Assembly: GCA_044224605.1 (NCBI GenBank)
Contig: JBGAKC010000007.1
Coordinates: forward strand, 1 to 64,000
DNA: 64,000 nucleotides
Source of the DNA: UBA7672 sp044224605
GTDB lineage: Bacteria; Pseudomonadota; Alphaproteobacteria; Caulobacterales; Hyphomonadaceae
Reading direction: 5' to 3'
Under the pieces are notes generated by a model. The model did not search any database. It worked only from the letters and a program-made list of their open reading frames with translations, and was not told the DNA's origin. The first letter of the stretch is position 1. Each line of letters begins with the position of its first letter. The position numbers and the translations under genes are program-made. This document shows positions 45,110 through 53,859 of this stretch, in pieces.

Positions 45110-45123
45110 GTAACCCCCGTTAC
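45110..45123. promoter_or_regulatory. Inverted repeat, candidate TetR operator
   Basis: GTAAC-CCCC-GTTAC, a perfect inverted repeat in the 143-bp divergent region between the pump operon and tetR. Related half-sites (TAACGAGTAACG) recur near 45170-45184. Such a palindrome between tetR and efflux genes is the usual place of a TetR operator. Binding is inferred. Confidence 0.5.
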
Positions 45124-45192
45124 GTATCGGTTGAAATCTAATCATGCCGACCCGAGTATCAAGTCGGATAACTAACGAGTAACGCTAGAAAT

Positions 45193-45855
45193 ATGTCGCA
45201 GTCCGATTCCACTGACGCCCCCCGCCATGCGGTTCCCGAGCCGGAAGCCGGCCGGGCAGAGCTCCGCCGCGCCGCCTTTCTCAAGGCCGCCCGGGATGTA
45301 TTTCTCGAGTTCGGCTACGAGCAGGCGAACATGGCCGAGATTGTTCGCCGCGCAGGCGGGTCGCTCTCGACGCTGTACGCGCAGTTCGGCGGCAAGCAGG
45401 GCCTGTTCGAGGCGATGATCGACAGCCGCGTCGAGCAGCTGACCGAGCAGATGCACATCGAGCTGGCCGCCCACGCGCCGCTGCGCGAGGGCCTGCAGCG
45501 GATCGGCGAGGCCTTCCTGACCAGGCAGATGCAGGCGGAGTCGCTTGACGTGTTCCGCCTCATGGTGGCGCAGGCGAAGAAGTTCCCCGACATCGCGGCG
45601 CAGAGCACGCGCGGGCCGGAAGCGGTCCGCCGCGCGCTGGCGAGCTATCTCGAGGACCGCGTGAAAGCCGGCGAGATCCGCATCGAGAATTTCGATCTGG
45701 CTGCGGCGGTCTATTTCGATCTCGTGCGGTCGCGCATGTTGCTGCGCGCGTTGCTGAACCCCGCGTTCAAGCCGACGGAGGAGGAAATCCGCGAGACGGT
45801 GGAGCGCGCCGTGAAGGTTTTCCTCGGCGGGATCGAGACGCTTTCCAAGGACTGA
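45193..45855 (+). CDS. TetR family transcriptional regulator
   Basis: A 220-aa repressor. The N-terminal helix-turn-helix reads FLEFGYEQANMAEIVRRAGGSLSTLYAQFGGKQGLFEAM. The C-terminal ligand-binding domain (about 90-210) resembles the TetR_C AefR-like type. Divergent from the EmrAB-type pump operon, which it most likely represses until a pump substrate binds. Followed by extragenic hairpin repeats. Confidence 0.92.
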   Translation: MSQSDSTDAPRHAVPEPEAGRAELRRAAFLKAARDVFLEFGYEQANMAEIVRRAGGSLSTLYAQFGGKQGLFEAMIDSRVEQLTEQMHIELAAHAPLREGLQRIGEAFLTRQMQAESLDVFRLMVAQAKKFPDIAAQSTRGPEAVRRALASYLEDRVKAGEIRIENFDLAAAVYFDLVRSRMLLRALLNPAFKPTEEEIRETVERAVKVFLGGIETLSKD

Positions 45856-45864
45856 GTTTACGTC

Positions 45865-45985
45865 CTCGTGGTTCGATGGACGGCCCTTCGGACCTGCTTA
45901 CCGTGAGGGCTAAACCGCCAGCCGACCTGTATAGCCATCATGGTGAGCAGCCAGCGAAGCTGGCGTCCGTCGAACCATGAGGGCG
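45865..45985. repeat. Two opposing extragenic hairpin repeats
   Basis: Units 45865-45910 and 45937-45985 in opposite orientation share the frame TGGTTCGA(T/C)GGAC... and ...TCA(C/T)GGT(A/G)AGCAG with a central stem-loop. They match the unit at 49102-49151. The stem bases differ between copies but still pair. Confidence 0.8.
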
Positions 45986-45997
45986 TGCGTCCAGAAT

Positions 45998-46777
45998 CTA
46001 CCGTCCCTTGAAATCCCCCGGCCGTCGCTCGGCGACAGACTTCACACCCTCGCGAAAATCGTCCGTCTTCATCAGCCATTGCTGCTCGGCGAACTCGTGG
46101 TCCGTCGCCGCGCGCACCGCCGCCGCCAGATCGGCGCGCAGGGTCTTGCGCGTGGAGCGGACGGCCAGCGGCGCGTTCTCGGCAATCTCGCGAGCGAGGG
46201 CGTGAGCGTGCGGGAGCAGGTTGGCCTGATCGGTGATCTCGTCGACGAGGCCGATGCGCAGGGCTTCGCTGGCGTCATAGCGCCCGCCGGTCAGGAACAT
46301 GTGCGTGGCTGCCTGCCGCCCAACGAGACGGGGCAGGGTGTAGGTGAGGCCGAAGCCGGGATGGAAGCCGAGCTTGGTGAAGTTGGCGGCAAAGCGCGCC
46401 TCGGGCGCCGCCACGCGGAAATCCGCGACCAGTGCGAGGCCGAGGCCGGCGCCGACGGCCGCGCCCTGGATCGCGGCCACGATCGGCAGCTCCTGCGCGT
46501 AGAGGCGCACGGCCTGATCGTAGAGCGGATTGCTGGTGGGCGAGTCGAGTCCGACGTCGGACGCGCGTTTGGAAAGATCGGCGCCGGCGCAGAACACCTT
46601 GCCCTCCGTCGCCAGCACGACGGCGCGGATGTCTGTCTCCTTGCCGAGGGCTTCCAGCGCATCGGCAAGGTCGCGCATTAGATCGACGCTCACGGAATTG
46701 TTCGGCGGCTTGCGGATGGTCACGCTCGCGACATGGCCTTCGCGTGCGATGTGAACGTCGCCGATGCGGTCGATCAT
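45998..46777 (-). CDS. Enoyl-CoA hydratase/isomerase family protein
   Basis: A 259-aa crotonase-fold protein with GKVFCAGADLSKRA and VAAIQGAAVGAGLGLALVADFRVAA forming the oxyanion hole, and KLGFHPGFGLTYTLPRLVG in the catalytic region. The His-Pro there in place of the common Glu suggests a variant activity. ATG at 46777 follows GAGGGGCTCACCC; a start at 46792 is less likely. Preceded by a small membrane protein gene, likely the same transcript. Confidence 0.88.
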   Translation of the reverse strand: MIDRIGDVHIAREGHVASVTIRKPPNNSVSVDLMRDLADALEALGKETDIRAVVLATEGKVFCAGADLSKRASDVGLDSPTSNPLYDQAVRLYAQELPIVAAIQGAAVGAGLGLALVADFRVAAPEARFAANFTKLGFHPGFGLTYTLPRLVGRQAATHMFLTGGRYDASEALRIGLVDEITDQANLLPHAHALAREIAENAPLAVRSTRKTLRADLAAAVRAATDHEFAEQQWLMKTDDFREGVKSVAERRPGDFKGR

Positions 46778-46788
46778 GGGTGAGCCCC

Positions 46789-47280
46789 TCACTCGTTGTG
46801 AGAGGTCATCCTATCGGAGTGGGGCAACAGGGGAAGCGTCATGCGGACGATGGCGGCCGCCATCATCAGCGCGAAGCCCATGCGGATGAGCGTCTGCGGG
46901 TGAGACAGGCTCCAGGGAATAGCCTGAGGGCCGCGGAACAGGGCTCCCGTCAGCACGAGGACGGCTATGGCGCAAAGCGCGATAGCGAAGGCGCCGAGGA
47001 ATGTGCGGGCGAGCCGCGCCACGAAGTCTCCGCGCGGCGCGAACGGATCGGCGCGGCCCTTCATGAGCCACACCGCGAAGAGCGTCGTGGAGATTGCGAG
47101 CGCCAGGAGCGATTCCGGATGCACCCCATCACGCAGCGTCTGCAGGGCGTCGGCAGTGTAGCGTGGCATGAGCTGTGCGGCGGCGAACAGGATCGCCAGC
47201 ACGTAGACTGTCACGGATAGAAGCGCTGCACGTTTGAAGGCGGACGCAAACGAACCCATGTAACCCACCGAGAAGGACAT
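46789..47280 (-). CDS. Hypothetical membrane protein
   Basis: A 163-aa protein with about four hydrophobic segments (residues 15-37, 58-72, 88-112, 130-150) and a His/Ser-rich polar tail. No family recognised. It ends 11 bp before the enoyl-CoA hydratase start and likely belongs to its transcript. Confidence 0.65.
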   Translation of the reverse strand: MSFSVGYMGSFASAFKRAALLSVTVYVLAILFAAAQLMPRYTADALQTLRDGVHPESLLALAISTTLFAVWLMKGRADPFAPRGDFVARLARTFLGAFAIALCAIAVLVLTGALFRGPQAIPWSLSHPQTLIRMGFALMMAAAIVRMTLPLLPHSDRMTSHNE

Positions 47281-47360
47281 GTGTTTCAGCTCCCGCAGTC
47301 ACTCATGGTTCGGGCTAACAAATGGCTAATGGCCAGATTTCGAGCGCTAAAGTGCAGTGA

Positions 47361-47795
47361 TCATGGCGCCTTGGTTCCCTCAATTCCCTGCCACCGGCGC
47401 GACGGGCTTCGGACCACATCCAGATCCGAGTATTCGCCGGGCTCGCTTTCGCGTCTGATTTCCATGATGTGCTCGGGCGCAAACGCAATTTCAGCTCCAG
47501 CGTTCAGATAGACATATTCTCGTTCAGGCAAGCATGCGGGCTGATTCATGAGAACGCCGAGGTATCCCCACGGATAACTCCATCTAACACAGACCCACAT
47601 ACGCTCGACTTCGACAGAGGATTCTTTCAACTCCTCGTCCCAGAGTTCGATCTCGAAAAGCAGTTTGGCGATTTCGCCAGGTCGCATTGCATCTCGTTGA
47701 TCCTTGGGCGGAATCCAGAATTGTGGATGTTGCTTATTGCGTTCGACAGCCGAAAGCAGATGCCAGTAGTCCTGCTTGCGTGTCGCAATTCTCAT
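47361..47795 (-). CDS. Hypothetical protein coupled to acyl-CoA dehydrogenase
   Basis: A 144-aa soluble protein beginning MRIATRKQDYWHLLSAVERN, with WIPPKDQRDAMRPGEIAKLLFEI and VERMWVCVRWSYPWGYLGVLMNQP. No family recognised. Its ATG overlaps the acyl-CoA dehydrogenase stop as ATGA, implying translational coupling. Codon use is less GC-skewed than neighbours, suggesting possible later acquisition. Confidence 0.7.
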   Translation of the reverse strand: MRIATRKQDYWHLLSAVERNKQHPQFWIPPKDQRDAMRPGEIAKLLFEIELWDEELKESSVEVERMWVCVRWSYPWGYLGVLMNQPACLPEREYVYLNAGAEIAFAPEHIMEIRRESEPGEYSDLDVVRSPSRRWQGIEGTKAP

Positions 47796-48958
47796 CGCTT
47801 CAGCCCCAGCAGGTTTCTCGCCACGACCCATTTGTGGACCTCGGTCGGGCCGTCATAGATGCGCATGGTGCGCATCTGGGCCTGCATGAGGGCGAGGGGG
47901 AGTTCCTTGGTCATGCCCATGGCGCCGTACATCTGCATGGCATGGTCGAGGACTTCGTAGGACATCTCGGTCGCGAAGGCCTTGACGGCTGAAATCTCGG
48001 TGCGCACATCCGCGCCCTTGTCGAGCTTCCACGCCGTTTCATAGGTCATCAGCGTCGCCGCCTTGATCTTGGTGTAAGCGTCCGCGATCCACCACTGGAT
48101 CGCCTGACGGTTGGCCAGCGGCTCGCCGAACACCACGCGCTGTGGCGCATAGTCGATCATCATGTCGAGCGCGCGCTGCGCCATGCCGATGGACCAGCTC
48201 GCCATCTGCAGGCGGCGGGTGGAGAGGCGGACCTGCATCGGCGCGAAGCCCTGTCCCTCCGTGCCGAGCAGGTTTGCGGCGGGGACACGACAATTCTCCA
48301 GTGCGACTTCATAGGTGAACTGCCCACCGATCATCGGGATGCGGCGCAACACGTTGAAGCCCGGCGTGCCCTTGTCGACAAGGAAGGCGCTGATGCCGCC
48401 GCGGGCGCCCTTCTGCTTGTCAGTCACGGCCATGAGGATGGTGAAGTCGGCTTCCTGCGCGCGGCTGATCCAGATCTTGCGGCCGTTGATCACCCACTCG
48501 TCGCCCTCGCGCACGGCGCGCGTGATCATCGCAGCGGGATCGGCGCCCGCGCCCGGCTCCGAAATGCCGATGGCGGAGACGGTGCCCTTCTGCACATAGG
48601 GCGCGAGATAGCGCTCGCGCTGATCGTCATTCACCGTCGCCATCAGCATACGCAGGTTCGGCGAGTCCGGGGGCAGGTGATAGGGAACGCACGTCTTCCC
48701 CATCTCGATATTGACGCCGATCATCGCAACGGCCGGCAGGTCCGCCCCTCCAACATCCTCAGGCGCATCCAACCCCCAGAGCCCCATGTCACGCGAGCGG
48801 GCGTCGATCCGGTCGCGCTCCTCGTGGGAGAGATAGGCGCCGTGGCCCTGCGCGTCCCGCTCCAGCACCTTGCTCTCAAGCGGGATCAGCATCTCACGCA
48901 CGAAGCGCGCGACGAGGTCCTGCAACAGCCGGTGATCTTCCGCGAGTTCGAAATCCAT
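47792..48958 (-). CDS. Acyl-CoA dehydrogenase
   Basis: A 388-aa acyl-CoA dehydrogenase with VSAIGISEPGAGADPAAMIT, WVINGRKIWISRAQ, and the C-terminal MQMYGAMGMTKELPLALMQ and YDGPTEVHKWVVARNLLG. The last motif is typical of the FadE-like group often paired with phosphotransferase-type genes in Proteobacteria. Substrate unknown. Coupled to the hypothetical gene downstream. Confidence 0.92.
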   Translation of the reverse strand: MDFELAEDHRLLQDLVARFVREMLIPLESKVLERDAQGHGAYLSHEERDRIDARSRDMGLWGLDAPEDVGGADLPAVAMIGVNIEMGKTCVPYHLPPDSPNLRMLMATVNDDQRERYLAPYVQKGTVSAIGISEPGAGADPAAMITRAVREGDEWVINGRKIWISRAQEADFTILMAVTDKQKGARGGISAFLVDKGTPGFNVLRRIPMIGGQFTYEVALENCRVPAANLLGTEGQGFAPMQVRLSTRRLQMASWSIGMAQRALDMMIDYAPQRVVFGEPLANRQAIQWWIADAYTKIKAATLMTYETAWKLDKGADVRTEISAVKAFATEMSYEVLDHAMQMYGAMGMTKELPLALMQAQMRTMRIYDGPTEVHKWVVARNLLGLKR

Positions 48959-49030
48959 GTCCCATCTCCCGCCGGTCTTGTGCCGATGCGGTGAGGATGG
49001 ACTTCTGCCGGAGCGAAGGGAAGAGCGTAC

Positions 49031-49151
49031 GCGCTCGTCCTTCGACGGTCGGCGGCTTCACCGCCTGCTCAGGACGAGCGCTACAGGCAGGCTAGTGGTC
49101 AGCGCTCATGGTGAGCAGGCCCGAAGGGCCGTCCGTCGAACCACGAGCGCG
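49031..49151. repeat. Two adjacent extragenic hairpin repeats
   Basis: Unit 49031-49081 is a palindrome with GCGCTCGTCCT/AGGACGAGCGC arms around a GGCGG/CCGCC stem. Unit 49102-49151 starts GCGCTCATGGTGAGCAG, has a GGCCC-GAA-GGGCC stem and ends CGAACCACGAGCGC. They fill most of the gap between the acyl-CoA dehydrogenase promoter side and the amidohydrolase end. Confidence 0.8.
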
Positions 49152-49154
49152 TGC

Positions 49155-50189
49155 TTACAAGCCCAACCGATAGAACCGGTTCGCCGTCCCGAAGAACAGC
49201 TCGTGCTTCTCGTCCTTGCTGGCGCCCTTGGCGATCAGCTTCAGCGCGTTCCACAGCGTCGGATAATCGCAGCTGACCTCATCGACCGGGAAGTTGCTCT
49301 CGAACATCGCTCGCTTCGGGCCGAACGCCTCGATGCAGACTTCGACATACGGCCCCCATTCCTTCGCCAGCTGTTCCGACGGCGCGCGCTTGTCCGACAG
49401 CATGGACGGGAAATTGCAGAACGGCATGGCGAGGCCGCCGAGCTTCACGTGCACATTCTCGTTCTTCGCCAGCTTGCGGATGTTGTCGCGCCAGACGCCA
49501 AACCGCTCCGGCAGCTTGCCGGCATAGCTTGCGAGTCCCAGCGGGGTGCCGACATGGTCCAGCACGATCGGCGTGCCGGGGAATTGCTGCGCCAGGTCGA
49601 TGACTTCGAGAAGCTGCGGCTCCAGCAGCCACGCATCGAACGAGAGCCCGCGCTTGCCCAGCTCCGCGAAACCCTCGCGGAATTTTGGCTCCATCATCAC
49701 GCCTGCCGGGTTGCGGTTCAGCGGCCCGAGCACGCCAGTGTCGGCGTCATATGACGTCGACCGGCGGATACCCTTGAAGCGCGTTCCGCCCGCCTGCATG
49801 TGCGCGTCGAGCACGCGGCCAACGTCGGCGCCGAGCAGCAACTCTGCCGTCGAAACTATTCCCGCGCACGCCAGCGTCTTGCCATAGAGCCCGCTCGCCG
49901 CCATCGCCGCGACGCCGTTGACGAACTCCGTCTCGCCCACCGGCTTCAGCTCGTTGGGGCCGTCGGCGCGATACATCGACCGGCATTCGAGATAGACCGT
50001 CGCCGCAATGTTGTGGCCCGTGCCGGTATCCTCCAGCAGCTGGTCGAGCAGGTAGTGACCCTTGCGATAGCTGATGTGTTCGAACGGATGTGACGGTGGC
50101 GGGATGAGATGCATCACCGGCCGCCTGTCCCACAGATGGTGGTGCGGGTCGATGATCGGCAGGTCCGGTTCGATGATCGCTTCAGGCAT
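49155..50189 (-). CDS. Amidohydrolase (2-pyrone-4,6-dicarboxylate hydrolase-like)
   Basis: A 344-aa TIM-barrel metal hydrolase of the Amidohydro_2 family. The metal-binding motif is IIDPHHHLWD near the N-terminus; later VLDHVGTPLG, HVKLGGLAMP and MFESNFPVDEVS (catalytic Asp region). Relatives hydrolyse lactones or decarboxylate aromatic acids, for example in lignin-derived catabolism. The ATG at 50189 follows GGGAGAG; the longer start at 50225 is less likely. Confidence 0.88.
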   Translation of the reverse strand: MPEAIIEPDLPIIDPHHHLWDRRPVMHLIPPPSHPFEHISYRKGHYLLDQLLEDTGTGHNIAATVYLECRSMYRADGPNELKPVGETEFVNGVAAMAASGLYGKTLACAGIVSTAELLLGADVGRVLDAHMQAGGTRFKGIRRSTSYDADTGVLGPLNRNPAGVMMEPKFREGFAELGKRGLSFDAWLLEPQLLEVIDLAQQFPGTPIVLDHVGTPLGLASYAGKLPERFGVWRDNIRKLAKNENVHVKLGGLAMPFCNFPSMLSDKRAPSEQLAKEWGPYVEVCIEAFGPKRAMFESNFPVDEVSCDYPTLWNALKLIAKGASKDEKHELFFGTANRFYRLGL

Positions 50190-50251
50190 GGATGTTCGTT
50201 TCTCTCCCGTTATGGGAGCGACCATCCGGCAAATCCGGTTTGAAGAAAAGC

Positions 50252-50902
50252 CTACTTCAGGCCGTTGCGGTCACGGTACCAGGCGACGAATTCCTTGGCC
50301 TTGGCGCCTGCATCGGCCTCGACCGACTTCCAGTCGAACGCATAGCGCGCGGCAAAGCCGGAGAGGCCCCACTCCTTGTACTGCTCGATGTGGTGCATCT
50401 CGTGCGCCCACAGGCCGAGCGAGCCGAGATAGCTCTCATCCTTGAACACGATGGTATCAATCAGCGTCACCGCCGCCGCATTGCCATTGCGGATCGCGAA
50501 GCCGGCGAGACCTGTCTTGCTCGTGTCGCCGATCGTATAGCGGACATTCTCGAGCAGTTCGGCAGGGTAGAAGGGAACGAGACCTTTCCTCACGGCGTCG
50601 GGGATCGGTTTCGAGTTTTCCCACACCGTATCGCGCGAGCGCTGTAGCGCCGCCGCCAGCGTATCGGACACGACGTTGGCGCTGTACTGCGTCTGCACGG
50701 TCATGAAGTTATGCGTGAAATCGACCAGCATGTCATAGCCGCCACTGCCGGTGGTCGAAGGCGGACGAACGCCAACCGTTGTGCGCGGCGAGGGCGTCTT
50801 GCTGATGGAGCTGGTTCCCGCCGTCCCCGGCGCCGTCTGCGCGCCAGCCATCGGACCGAAGGCAAGGGCGGCTGCGAGCGTGAGAAGGAGAGGATGGCGC
50901 AT
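50252..50902 (-). CDS. Secreted HExxH protein (DUF4157-like)
   Basis: A 216-aa protein with a signal peptide (cleavage near MAGAQ, residue 22) and a C-terminal domain with LWAHEMHHIEQYKEWG, which contains the HExxH zinc-binding motif. The context resembles DUF4157/eCIS-associated metallopeptidase-like domains, here without other phage-like injection genes nearby. It may be a periplasmic peptidase or a non-catalytic homolog. Family assignment is tentative. Confidence 0.7.
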   Translation of the reverse strand: MRHPLLLTLAAALAFGPMAGAQTAPGTAGTSSISKTPSPRTTVGVRPPSTTGSGGYDMLVDFTHNFMTVQTQYSANVVSDTLAAALQRSRDTVWENSKPIPDAVRKGLVPFYPAELLENVRYTIGDTSKTGLAGFAIRNGNAAAVTLIDTIVFKDESYLGSLGLWAHEMHHIEQYKEWGLSGFAARYAFDWKSVEADAGAKAKEFVAWYRDRNGLK

Positions 50903-51013
50903 GGATTCCCCGGCTCCGACAATGTGACGACCGCCCCAGCGATACGGATCGCCAATGAATTGGCCGTGAATGTGGCAGGGCCGCAGGATGGCGCAAGTGG
51001 GTTCGGACAGCGT

Positions 51014-51565
51014 TTACCGGCCTGAAATCCACGCCTCCGCCCGCTGCTGGCAGGCGCGGATCCAGGCGGACTTGTAGTCGTTGTATTTCAGCGAGTCGGT
51101 GGGATGGGCCGCAGCGGCCTCGCGCTTGGCGGCTTCGTAGGCGAGGGCTTCGTTGCGGTGAGCGCGCAGATAGTCGCGGAAGGCCAGCTGCGTTGTGATG
51201 TTCGGGTGGCCATCCGGGAAGATGTGGACGTGGAAGAGGCGCTTCCCCTCACGCTCCAGCACGCAATAGCGGCGGCCCGGAATGCCGAACTCGCCGCGCC
51301 AGAGATAGCCGAGCCCCTCCATCGGCGCGCGGCAGGCGTCGATGTCGGCATCGGGGCGGACGGCAGGCATCAGGTCCACGGTCGGCTTGGCTGCGATGCC
51401 GGGGATCGACGTCGAGCCCATGTGGTGCACGGCGACAGCCAGGCCGCCCAGCGCGCCGGCAATGCGTGCGGATTCTTCCCCGGCGATCCGTATCCAGTCC
51501 GGGTCGTGCGGTTCCAGCCAGACGCGGGTTGCGTCGGCTCTGCGGGCTTCGCGCTCATCCGCCAT
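51014..51565 (-). CDS. GrpB family (nucleotidyltransferase-like) protein
   Basis: A 183-aa protein of the GrpB/UPF0157 family, a predicted nucleotidyltransferase fold. Conserved elements: WIRIAGEESARIAGALG, HHMGSTSIPGIAAKPTVDLM, and FHVHIFPDGHPNITTQLAFRDYLR. Function unknown. Its ATG at 51565 overlaps the end of uvrC by 11 bp, so it is likely translated from the uvrC transcript. Confidence 0.9.
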   Translation of the reverse strand: MADEREARRADATRVWLEPHDPDWIRIAGEESARIAGALGGLAVAVHHMGSTSIPGIAAKPTVDLMPAVRPDADIDACRAPMEGLGYLWRGEFGIPGRRYCVLEREGKRLFHVHIFPDGHPNITTQLAFRDYLRAHRNEALAYEAAKREAAAAHPTDSLKYNDYKSAWIRACQQRAEAWISGR

Positions 51566-53750
51566 GGAAGAAATCGTAGATACGCTTCGCCAGCGCCTCA
51601 TTGACACCTTCGACGGTCTGGAGGTCGGCGACGGTCGCGCGGCTGACGCCCTTGGCCGAACCAAAGCGGTGCAGCAGCGCCTTCTTGCGGCGCTGCCCCA
51701 CGCCCGCGATTTCGTCGAGCGGGTTCTGTCCCGCAATCGCCGCCGAGCGTTTCGCACGATGCGCGCCGATGGCCCAGCGGTGCGCTTCGTCCCGCAGGCG
51801 CTGCAGGTAATAGAGGGCAGGGTCGTTCGGCGGCAGCTGGAACGGCGCGCGGTTGGGGCGGAAGAACTGTTCGCGGCCGGCGTTGCGGTCCGGCCCCTTG
51901 GCGATGGCGACGAGGTTGAGCACGCCCGGTGCAAAGCCGACAGCCTCGATCGCTTCACGCGCTGCACTCAGTTGTCCAAGCCCACCGTCGATCAGCACAA
52001 GATCGGGCCACGCGTCAGGCTTCCTGCCAGCAGCTACGCGGTCGGCGGTAAGCGCCCCCTCCCCCTTGTGGGGAGGGGTAGGGGTGGGAGGCTGCTCAGC
52101 AGGTGAAATGTCGGAAGCTTCGGCGTCAGCCGCACCGCCCCCCACCCCTGCGTCCCTCCCCACAAGGGGGAGGGGATCGCCGCTCTCTTCGGCCGGAGGA
52201 GCATTCGCCTCCTCCCATTCCTTCTTCAGGCGTCCGAAACGGCGGCGCATCACCTCGCGCATCATGCCGTAATCGTCGCCCGGCTCGAGGTCCTCGTCCT
52301 TGATGTTGAACTTGCGATAGCTGTTCTTCTCGAAGCCTTCCGGCCCCGCCACCACCATGCCGCCCACCATGTTCGCGCCCATGATGTGGCTGTTGTCGTA
52401 GACCTCGATCCGCTTCGGCGGCTCGGGCAGGTCGAACACTTTCTGGACCGCCGCGAAGATCTTCGCCTGGCTCTGTGTCTCGGCCAGCTTCCGCCCCAGC
52501 GCCTCGCGCGCGTTGAGCTGGGCCTGCTCCACAATCCCGCGCTTCTCGCCGCGCTGCGGCGTGCGGATCTCGACCTTGTGCTCGGCTTTCAGCTCGAGCG
52601 CATCAGTCATCAGCTCCGGCTCCTCGATCTCGGTGTTGAGCAGGATGAGCTTTGGCACGGGCTTGTCGTCGTAGAACTGCGCCAGGAATGCCGTCAGCAC
52701 CTGTTCGGGCGTGTCGTCACGGTCATGCTTGGGATACCAGACCGTCGCGCCCCAGTTCTGCCCGGCGCGGAAGAAGAAGGCCTGCACGGCGGATGCGCCT
52801 GCTTCCGAGTGGATCGCGAAGACATCCGCCTCGACCAGCCCTTCCGGATTGACGCTCTGCGACTGGCGTACGGCTGCCAGCGCCCGGATGCGGTCGCGCA
52901 GGCGCGCCGCCCGCTCATAGTCCATGTTCTGCGCCGCGCGATCCATCTGCGCCGCCAGCTGTTCCTGCAGCGTTTCCGCGTCGCCATTGAGGAAGCGTTC
53001 GGCCTCGCGCACGAGATCGCGGTATTCATCGAGAGGAATGATGCCGACGCACGGCGCCGAACACCGGCCCATCTGATGCAGCATGCAGGGCCGCGAGCGC
53101 GTGGCGTAGATATTGTCCGTGCAGGTTCGCAGCAGAAATGCTTTCTGCAGCGTGTCCAGCGTTGCATCGACGGCCCCAGCGGAGGCGAACGGACCAAAAT
53201 ACTGCCCCTTGATCCGCTTCGCCCCGCGATGCTTCAGCGCCTGCGGCGCCTCATGATCCTCGCGGATCAGGATGTGCGGGAAGCTCTTGTCGTCGCGCAG
53301 GATGATGTTGAAGCGCGGCTTCAGCTTCTTGATCAGGTTGGCTTCGAGAAGCAGCGCTTCAGTTTCACTTGCGGTGACAACAAATTCCATCGACCGCGTC
53401 AGCGAGATCATCCGTGCGATCCGCTGCGTCTGGCCGCCGATCTTGGCGTAACTGCCAACCCGCGCCTTCAGGTTCCGCGCCTTGCCGACATACAGAAGCT
53501 CGCCCGCTTCGCCGAACATGCGATAGACGCCCGGCTTGCCGGGCAGGCGGGTCACATTGTCCCGGATCACGTCCGGGCCGGAGACCCGCTTCTTCTTAGT
53601 CCCATCGGGCGAAACGATATCGATCCCGGAGGATATCTCCTCGGGCTCCATTTCGATCTCGTCCGGCAGGTCGTCCTCCGCCTCGTCATCAAGGGTTTCG
53701 GACGGGTCTTCCGGCAGATCCTCGATTTCATCAGGATCGCTCGATTCCAT
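51555..53750 (-). CDS. uvrC: Excinuclease ABC subunit C
   Basis: A 731-aa nucleotide-excision-repair nuclease, longer than the usual 600-630 aa. N-terminal acidic extension (about 1-55, Asp/Glu-rich). GIY-YIG nuclease domain follows: PGVYRMFGEAGELLYVGKA. UVR domain DRAAQNMDYERAARLRDRI near 275. RNase H-like nuclease domain: EVYDNSHIMGANMVGGMVV and DLVLIDGGLGQL. C-terminal helix-hairpin-helix IAGVGQRRKKALLHRFGS. Residues about 526-566 are an in-frame Pro/Gly-rich insertion coded by an inverted repeat. The start ATG at 53750 has no clear ribosome binding site. Confidence 0.95.
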   Translation of the reverse strand: MESSDPDEIEDLPEDPSETLDDEAEDDLPDEIEMEPEEISSGIDIVSPDGTKKKRVSGPDVIRDNVTRLPGKPGVYRMFGEAGELLYVGKARNLKARVGSYAKIGGQTQRIARMISLTRSMEFVVTASETEALLLEANLIKKLKPRFNIILRDDKSFPHILIREDHEAPQALKHRGAKRIKGQYFGPFASAGAVDATLDTLQKAFLLRTCTDNIYATRSRPCMLHQMGRCSAPCVGIIPLDEYRDLVREAERFLNGDAETLQEQLAAQMDRAAQNMDYERAARLRDRIRALAAVRQSQSVNPEGLVEADVFAIHSEAGASAVQAFFFRAGQNWGATVWYPKHDRDDTPEQVLTAFLAQFYDDKPVPKLILLNTEIEEPELMTDALELKAEHKVEIRTPQRGEKRGIVEQAQLNAREALGRKLAETQSQAKIFAAVQKVFDLPEPPKRIEVYDNSHIMGANMVGGMVVAGPEGFEKNSYRKFNIKDEDLEPGDDYGMMREVMRRRFGRLKKEWEEANAPPAEESGDPLPLVGRDAGVGGGAADAEASDISPAEQPPTPTPPHKGEGALTADRVAAGRKPDAWPDLVLIDGGLGQLSAAREAIEAVGFAPGVLNLVAIAKGPDRNAGREQFFRPNRAPFQLPPNDPALYYLQRLRDEAHRWAIGAHRAKRSAAIAGQNPLDEIAGVGQRRKKALLHRFGSAKGVSRATVADLQTVEGVNEALAKRIYDFFHGG
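52055..52175. repeat. Palindromic repeat inside uvrC
   Basis: An arm starting at 52055 (CCCCCTCCCCCTTGTGGGGA...) and an inverted arm ending at 52175 are each over 30 nt, separated by about 45 nt. Each arm is itself a hairpin (CCCTCCCC/GGGGAGGG). The pair matches the common alphaproteobacterial extragenic element and lies inside the uvrC reading frame without breaking it. Confidence 0.85.
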
Positions 53751-53859
53751 GGGGCCATAGGTAGGCCACCCCGGCCCCGGGTTCAAACCTCCGTGCAGCC
53801 CGATTGCCGCAGGCTGTGACACATGCTCTGTCAGCAGTGTGAGGTCCGGGGAAAAAGCG

